A DNA stretch of 64,000 bases, from contig JAGVVL010000013.1 of NCBI GenBank assembly GCA_018287875.1, forward strand, positions 3,224,001 to 3,288,000. The letters run 5' to 3'. The stretch is from Nigrospora sphaerica (Eukaryota > Ascomycota > Sordariomycetes > Amphisphaeriales > Apiosporaceae). Positions 57,581-64,000 of this stretch are shown here, one piece after another; position 1 is the first letter of the stretch, and every line of letters starts with the position of its first letter. Made by a program: the position numbers and the translations under genes. The notes below the pieces were generated by a model. It was not told the origin of the DNA, made no database searches, and saw nothing but the letters and a program-made list of their open reading frames with translations.

Positions 57581-60127
57581 GGTGCCGGATAGTGCTCAGC
57601 TAGGACAGGCGCGCAAAAATTACCAGGGCAAAAGACTTGGGGAGCTGCCCGTGAGAGATGACCCTGTGTAAGCAGCACCGATGAACGGGGAAGTGCTGCC
57701 TTTCTATTATCTCCCGTCGTAGAGGTGGAGGAGACGGGTTCTAAACTAAAGGACATGGATGGCTGCTTCCCTGGCGGCTGCCTCGAAGCTGCCATCTGCC
57801 ACACTCCCAGGGGGGATCCGCGCGGTGGTAAGGCAGAGTGATTATAGTCAGCGACCCACCAAGGATCATGCCTGTCCGGGCCATAGTGGCCCAGGAGGAT
57901 GATCCCCAGTAGGGCTGCAAACCAGCCCGAGTATCGCAATGTAAGGGGGGTTCACGGGATGGAGCAAGTGGGGGATGAGCAGAACTAGCTCACCGGAAAG
58001 GAGGTCGTCTCTCCTCGTCGGGGTCGTATTATGGATAGCAACATGGGGTTTCCGGAGCCAGTTGTGCCGTGCACAAGTCGTAGGTCGTGTCCCGGCCCCG
58101 TCTTTAAGGCGAATCCGTCCCATTCCGACGGCAACCCTCGCATCTTGGCAGCAGGGGCCAAACCCTACCTGGCCCATCTTTGTTGCAATAGGAAGCGTCC
58201 GCTAGATCGGCCGAGATACCAAGTACGTTACTATCATGTGAGACAGAGGTCCAGAGGTCCACCCTTGACTCGAGGCCAATCAAACGGCAGAGCCGAACAC
58301 GTCACGCTTCCAGCCGCATGGGGAGTTAGAACCAGTCGGCACTAGGTTTGGCCACGCTAGAGAACGTCACTTGCCCAGCCGTGTTTTCCCATTGGCTCGC
58401 CGGTCGACGACGTGCCGTTCGCCGGAGCGAGTCCACCGCTCCCATATTTCTCGACTCATCATCCCTGGCCGCGAGCCCGTCGCCTCCCGGCGCTGACCGT
58501 CCCTCGGCAGGCAAAATCCCCCCCAAGCCGCCGAATGACCTATGAGGATGCGAGTTTTCGTCGTCGTTTGCCGGGGAACCTGCCAAGCCCGCGGGAGACG
58601 TGTTTGCGGTAGATGATCTGCCGGCCCGGCGTCCAAGGCTATTTGGGTGCTTCGCGTCCCTTTTGTGATAACAAGGACGCCCGAAGGATGAGTCCGCGTG
58701 TTTGGGACATGCTCGTAGCCGGAGGGAAGGGGGCACTTGCCTGTATGTGGTCCATGAATGGGCTACAGGAGCCAAGGTAGGCACAAGGGCCACCACTTAC
58801 CCCTCGCCCCCAAAGGGTCTCAAGGGACCTTCCTCCCCTCCCTGGACACACGGGTGGAGCTCCTGCCGCTCATCCCCCGGACTTTCTGTCTGTCCTCAAC
58901 GAAACAAGGCCTCCCTTCTTCCCTCCCCCTCCCTAACGTCGGCGCTACCGGCCTCAAACGTCCAGCCCTAACACGTACCGTTTCCTATAATTGCTTTTCG
59001 GCTCTCGTCATTTGCATTTTGCCACATCCCCCCTCCCCTTTCAAGCTGCAATTCGGCACTTGGGCACCACAGGACGTCAGCGGCTGAGGCGGGCGGCCTT
59101 GGCGATGCTCTGGCAGGTTTGCCCCTGAATCTGCCCCGGCTGTCTGCTACCGCGCCTCCCGCATGGCAGCTGGATGAACGGGGAACCATCACCACCCCTC
59201 GAAACTAGTTCTATTGCGAAGCGGCCGGCGCTGCCCGCATGACGCTCGGGCGCACAAGGTGAAAACCCGCCGCCCACCCATATTCTTCTAGTTTTCCAAA
59301 CTAGTCCCTTCCGGACCTCCCAAAAAGCAAAGCCGCCTGCATGGTTGCGCCAGGCCGCCCTGCCAGCCGGTTTCCCCTGCCTTGTAGCGCACCCGACGTC
59401 CGAGCGATAGCCGCCCCTGGTTTCGGCGCTATACGGATGGCTGTGTGTGAATCCATGGTACTATTTGGTCCCTGTCATTGGTATCAGAGAAAACCCCGGA
59501 AAGGGGGCCGCGTCGCTGCTCGCCGGTAGCGGGAGTAAAATATAATCCGCCACGACTTGAGAATATGCACCGTCTATTCCCCCGCCGCCAGAAATAACTC
59601 TTTGCCTCATGCCTGTCAAGGCAGTGCTATATTAATTAGAGTGAGGGTCCGCCGGCCAGCTTTAGTGCTGATCCCCCCTATCATCTGGATGCCCGAGCCG
59701 CGCGCCCAAGGTCCACTTTGCGCAAAATAATAGTTTTCGCAAGTGGTTACCCAGGGGCTGGAGGTGTCTAGATCACAAACCCGCACTCGTTCCAGCGACC
59801 TGGAGATCCTCAGTGCGTGCAACGTTGAACAAAGGCTTAAATGAGCACGCCCAAAATCCACCACATGGAGATCGTTTTGGAATCTAGAGCAGATCTGGGG
59901 CCCCAGAATAATCGTAGCCAGGGGCGTGATATTCTCAAGGGTCCCGCGGAATAATGCGTCTTGCCTCATTCGTCTCTCTTTTACTGACGAGTCGAACAAC
60001 GTATGGGGCAGAGTATGCTGAGCTCGCTATTGGCACCGCATGGCTTGGCATAATGGCTCCCAAACCTTATTAAGAATAACAGCCTATACCCGCGCGTGCG
60101 GGTCCGAGCTCCTGGGTCCCGGGGCCT
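57581..60127. other. Intergenic region, about 2.5 kb
   Basis: Promoter side of the rhodopsin-domain gene and 3' side of the GH3 gene. ORFs such as 58326-58796 (-) and 59616-59999 (-) have no motifs or coding bias. Nothing further recognised. Confidence 0.5.
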
Positions 60128-62747
60128 TTACAGACCGGACCACCAATACGTCTCCTGAACGGCCACGGTGGCCTTGACGGCCTTGCCGTCCCGCACGTCG
60201 CTGCTGTCGCTGACAATGATGTCGTACTCGCCCTTCTCCACGCACCACTGGTCGCGCTCCTCGTCCCAGTACGCCGCCGCGTACTTGGTCTCGAGCTCGA
60301 CGGTGACGGTCTTGGTCTCGCCCGGCGCCAGCTCCACCTTGGCGAAGCCCTTGAGCTCCTTGACGGGCCGGTTGACCCTGGCCTGCTGCCGGGGCGCGAC
60401 GTAGACCTGCGCCACCTCGGCGCCCCGGACGCGGCCCGTGTTCCGGACCGCCACGCTGACCGCCAGCCGGCCGTCGCGGTCCGCCACCGCCAGGTCGGCA
60501 AAGGCGAACGAAGTGTAGCTCAGGCCGTGGCCGAAGGGGAAGAGGACGGCGCGCTCGGCGAACTCGTAGTGCCGGTAGCCGACGTAGACGTCCTCGCCGT
60601 AGAGGACGCGGCCGCCCTCGGTCCGGTAGTTGAGGAAGGCCGGGTTGTCCTGTACGCGCGCGGGGAAGCTCAGGCTGAGCTTGCCCGACGGGTTGACGTC
60701 GCCGAACACGACGTCGGCGATCGTGTTGCCCGTCTCGTTGCCGCCGTACCAGGCCTGGACCACGGCGCCGACGTCCCGGATCCAGGGCATCTCCACGGGC
60801 GTGCCCGACTGCAGCACCAAGGCCGTGTTCGGGTTGGCCCGGCTCACGGCGGCGATGAGATCGTCCACGCCCGGCGGGAGGCGCATGTTCGCCCGGTCGT
60901 GGCCCTCTGTCTCCCAGTCGGCGTTGAGGCCCGCACAGATGATGACCTGGTCCGCGTCCTTGGCCAGCGCGGCCGCCCGGGCGATCTCGGCCTCGGAATC
61001 GATCACCGGGCACCCTCCCAGGCGGATGGCGCCACCACGGATGAGCACCGCCTGGCCCTGCAACGGTGATGTGAGAGCGGAGCCGAACTCGAGTCGGAAT
61101 GTGTAAGTCTCGCCCTTTTTCATCTTCACCGTGTCCCTTTCCTCGACCGTGCCGGTCCCGAAGAAAGCATCGCCGAGAGTCTGTTTCTTCGTCATGTCGA
61201 TGACGAGGGAGTCGTTAACGTAGAGCTGGGCGGTGCCGCATATCACGAGACCGAGCTCGTAGGTGCAGTCTTCCTCGGCCACCAGGGAGCCCTCCAGCGT
61301 CGCATAAAACAAGTCGGACTTGAGGCCGGGGTGGTGGAAATCTACCAAGAATGTGTCCGTCTTGGCGAGTTCCAACTCGTGGAACGCCTCCCTGCCCTCG
61401 ACCCCGGGTGCCTCGTTGTACATCTTCATTGTCATACCCTGGTTCCCTTTGTTGGATTTCAACGAGTAGCCAAGCACGGGCAACATTTTGTGTGCATACT
61501 GGCCCACAGTATACTCTGGAGCACGGCCGAGCTTTTTAGAGATGCCATCGTAGGGAGTGACGGCGTAATACGCAGCCAGTGCCGCCGAACCTCCGCCGTG
61601 GTATGTGGCGATTTTGGCATTGGGTCCAATGACGACGGTCTAGTCAGGGATGAGGATGCGAACCGATAAGCCAGGGCCGAGCCACTCACCTTCTTGTCGT
61701 TTTTAAAGGGCAAAATATCGTTCTCGTTTTTCAACAACACGATGCCCTCGTTTCCAATGCGTCGGAGGAGCTCTGCCGTTTCAGGCGTGTCCAGCTTCCC
61801 CTCCGGCGCATTTTCCGGAATGCCACTCGCGTAGGACTTCTTGACAAACTCCAGGAGCGTCTTGGCTCGCTGGTCGATGATGTGCTCCCGCACTTTACCG
61901 GTCGAGGCATTGAACGTGAGTGCCTCCCCACGGAATCTCGTCGGGCCCGGCTGTGTTCATTGGATCAGTTTCGGGGCGTGAAGAAAAGCCATCACCGGCT
62001 TGGCGCCATACTCACCATTTCCAGGTCGAGTCCGGCTAGTGCGGCCTCGGTTGTGCTATAGGTTCCCCACCAGTCGGACATAACCAGGCCGTCCCAGCCC
62101 CATTCGCGGCGCAGCATCTTATCGATCAGCTTCTCGTTCTCGCTGCAGTAGGTCCCGTTCACACCGTTGTACCCCGTCATGAAGGCGGCGGGGTTGGCGT
62201 CCCTCACAGCCAGCTGGAAGGGCAAGGCGTATATCTCACGCAGGGCCCGCTCGGTGACGATGGACTGGACAGCATTGCGCTTGTGCTCGTGGTCGTTGCA
62301 CACAAAGTGCTTGATGGTGGCCAGAACGCCCTCGGACTGGATGCCCCTGACAATAGCAGCCGCACCCAAGCCCGCCAGGGACGGATCCTCGCCCAGGGAC
62401 TCGAATCCACGACCGCCCAAGGGCGACCTCTGCATGTTGATGGTCGGGCCGAGAATCACGTGAGCACCCTTAGCCCGGGCCTCCTTGCCCATGAGTCGGC
62501 CGGCCTCTTCGAGGAGCTCTTGGTTGAAGGTGGCGCCGAGACCGGTTCCGCAGGGGAAGCAAGCGGCCTTGACGCCGTCGAAGAACTTGGTTCCACGGAC
62601 TCCGTTGGGCCCATCGGATGTGCGGACAGAAGGGACCCCGTGCTGGGGTAGAGCTTTGGTGTGCCACATGTCAATGCCCGAAAGGAGCTCGACCTTTTCG
62701 GATAGCGTCAGCTTCTTGAGAAGCTCGTCGACTTTGAGGTCCGCCAT
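60128..62747 (-). CDS. Cytosolic GH3 beta-glucosidase with PA14 insert
   Basis: Hydrolyses beta-glucosides such as cellobiose to glucose. Exons 62747-62016, 61950-61690 and 61639-60128 (introns of 65 and 50 bp) give 834 aa. There is no signal peptide: the ATG begins [20 protein letters not shown], so the enzyme is expected inside the cell. The GH3 N-domain shows [15 protein letters not shown], the [13 protein letters not shown] substrate block and the nucleophile Asp225 in LVMSDWWGT. The C-domain begins [20 protein letters not shown]14-like insert lies at about 395-540 ([37 protein letters not shown]). The fibronectin-III-like end contains [12 protein letters not shown] and [20 protein letters not shown]. 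Upstream frame is open but without an ATG. Confidence 0.94.
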
Positions 62748-63611
62748 GGTGGGAATGCCAGCTCCGGGAGGTGCGGAGGTCCGATTCGGGGGAGGGGCGT
62801 GGGGTTTGAGGAGGCGTGGGGAAAAGGGAAGGAAATGGAGGACACCGGGAGCCCAGAAAGACGGGCTCCCTCCCAGGATTAAGTATTTGATCAGGGCGAG
62901 GCCCGAGTCGTAATCTTCGGGGGGAATGTGGAACGACACGTCAACCCAGCCTTGGGCCCGGAGCGAGAGACCCTCGTGCGCCGTGTCGTCGGGCCCGGCG
63001 ACCGCCCAGGATCCACTGGGCACCCAACATTTACCCGATGTATAGCCTTAACGGGCTCGACGGCCCAGGTCGTATTCAGCATTGTGGATCCTTCCTGGAA
63101 CCGAGGGAGCATGATTTACCCAGCAGATCGCAAGCGTCGAGCACAGCGGGTGGCGCTCGCCTGGGCTGCAAGTCGTTTCCCTTGTCACGCGGGGTCGCGG
63201 TCCGAAAAGTACAAGTTCACATGCGAGGGTGGAGAAAGCGTTGCAGTATCCCTGCTTTATTTTCCGAAGTTCAGCCTAGCTAATGGGAAGCCAGAACGGT
63301 TGGCTGCTAGCTAACGGTAACGAGTATAGCGAGTCCAGCCCCGCTATGTCCCGCCGGAACATACCGACGTTTAGCCATACTATCACCAACATCGAACCGA
63401 CGCCATCCCGGTTTCTACATTCGTCCCAGTTGACCGCTTCACAAGTTGACTGAAATACGGGTCTCGGTAGTCTTCAAGTCTCGAAGAGCACGAGGCATTG
63501 GGCGCTTGTTCGGCCCCGCTCGCCTATCTCACCCATCAAGCTGTTCCGCGACTATATTCGAACCACCGTCGTCTCCCGTCACGTGAGCAAGATGTTTTCT
63601 TGGCCTTACGC
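62748..63611. other. Intergenic region between GH3 and permease genes
   Basis: GH3 promoter side and permease 3' UTR. No coding ORF supported. Confidence 0.55.
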
Positions 63612-64000
63612 TCACATCGTATAGCGAAACTGGAATACGTTAGAGACCGATTGGATGCCCCTTATGACGGGGGGAAAAACTCACATATATGTTTTCAAAG
63701 TCGGTGGCATCTTGTTCTCCCAGCACTTTCCCCTGGGCCACCCGTTCCTCTTCGGAGACGCCCATCTCCCGCAAGCGCTTCTCGCGCCGCTTGTTGCGCA
63801 TGACGTAGACAGTTCGCCATACCACGATGAGGATGAACTCGAGGCCGAAGCAAATGCCGCAGCCGATGGTACCCGGGATATATCGAGGCTTCCACACGTT
63901 AGAACACACACGCGGAACCGGGGGTTCTGTTCTATGACTTACCGCGTCTTTGGCGTTGAAGATCTGCGAGCCAACCATGTTGCCGACGCAGTACCCCACA
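63612..64000 (-). CDS. Dal5-type MFS permease (allantoate/anion:cation family), C-terminal part
   Basis: Only the 3' end is inside the window. Exons >64000-63943, 63888-63685 and a final 18-bp exon 63629-63612 are joined by two GT-AG introns of 54 and 55 bp. The sequence reads GYCVGNMVGSQIFNAKDA, then PRYIPGTIGCGICFGLEFIL, a last membrane helix, and the cytosolic tail NKRREKRLREMGVSEEERVA. It ends in ATDFENIYFRYTM, where the last exon supplies FRYTM and recreates the family's usual TD-x-EN-xx-FRY ending. Family members import allantoate, nicotinate, vitamins or other anions; the substrate cannot be told from this end. The micro-exon would be missed by automated calling. Confidence 0.85.

Noticed and set aside
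63540..63570. TTCGAACC word resembling a tRNA B box
   Set aside because: Flanking sequence does not fold into a T arm or any acceptor stem on either strand.

Overview
This window is nuclear DNA from a filamentous ascomycete, most likely a Sordariomycete and probably of the Sordariales/Chaetomiaceae type. The genes carry short (about 50-160 bp) GT-AG introns with CTAAC-like branch sites. Coding regions are GC-rich with G/C-biased third positions. The gene families are typical of Pezizomycotina: HET, 2EXR, fungal rhodopsin-domain, GH7 cellobiohydrolase, exo-type GH28, cytosolic GH3 with PA14, and Fta4. No transposon, CRISPR, prophage or rRNA sequence was recognised. The taxonomic placement is an inference from gene style, not from a search.

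Left third (1-20 kb): the NatA auxiliary subunit NAA15 runs off the left edge (-). It is followed by a MIX23/Cid2-family mitochondrial protein (-) divergent from the 26S proteasome ATPase Rpt5 (+), a 2EXR-domain protein (-), and a small lysine-rich basic protein (+). Then comes an accessory-looking block: a secreted GH7 cellobiohydrolase (+), a HET-domain protein (+) and a secreted GH28 pectin-degrading enzyme (-).

Middle (20-44 kb): a GC-rich stretch with one doubtful ORF; a secreted Ser/Thr-repeat protein with a six-cysteine C-terminal domain (-); a tRNA-Gly(GCC) gene (-); a carotenoid-cleavage-type oxygenase (-); a SnoaL-like protein (-); and a 1616-residue disordered MIT-domain protein (-). 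A 5.7 kb stretch without recognisable genes follows, then a hydrophilic LEA-like protein (+) and mitochondrial NADH-cytochrome b5 reductase Mcr1 (-).

Right third (44-64 kb): a DHA1-type MFS transporter (+), a D-2-hydroxyacid dehydrogenase (-), a calpain-family protease with a collagen-like repeat tail (+), kinetochore protein Fta4 (-), a rhodopsin-domain membrane protein with a GC-AG intron (-), a cytosolic GH3 beta-glucosidase (-), and the 3' end of a Dal5-type permease (-) that runs off the right edge.

Most genes are independent housekeeping units. The functional theme is plant-biomass use: GH7 cuts cellulose, GH28 cuts pectin, and the cytosolic GH3 could hydrolyse imported glucosides, although it lies more than 40 kb from the other two and is not a cluster. 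Exon structures were built by hand from splice consensus plus family conservation; every multi-exon model stays in frame. No wholly new system is proven. The best candidates for something undescribed are the secreted repeat/six-Cys protein, the calpain with its hexapeptide-repeat tail, and the HET gene lying between two secreted CAZyme genes.
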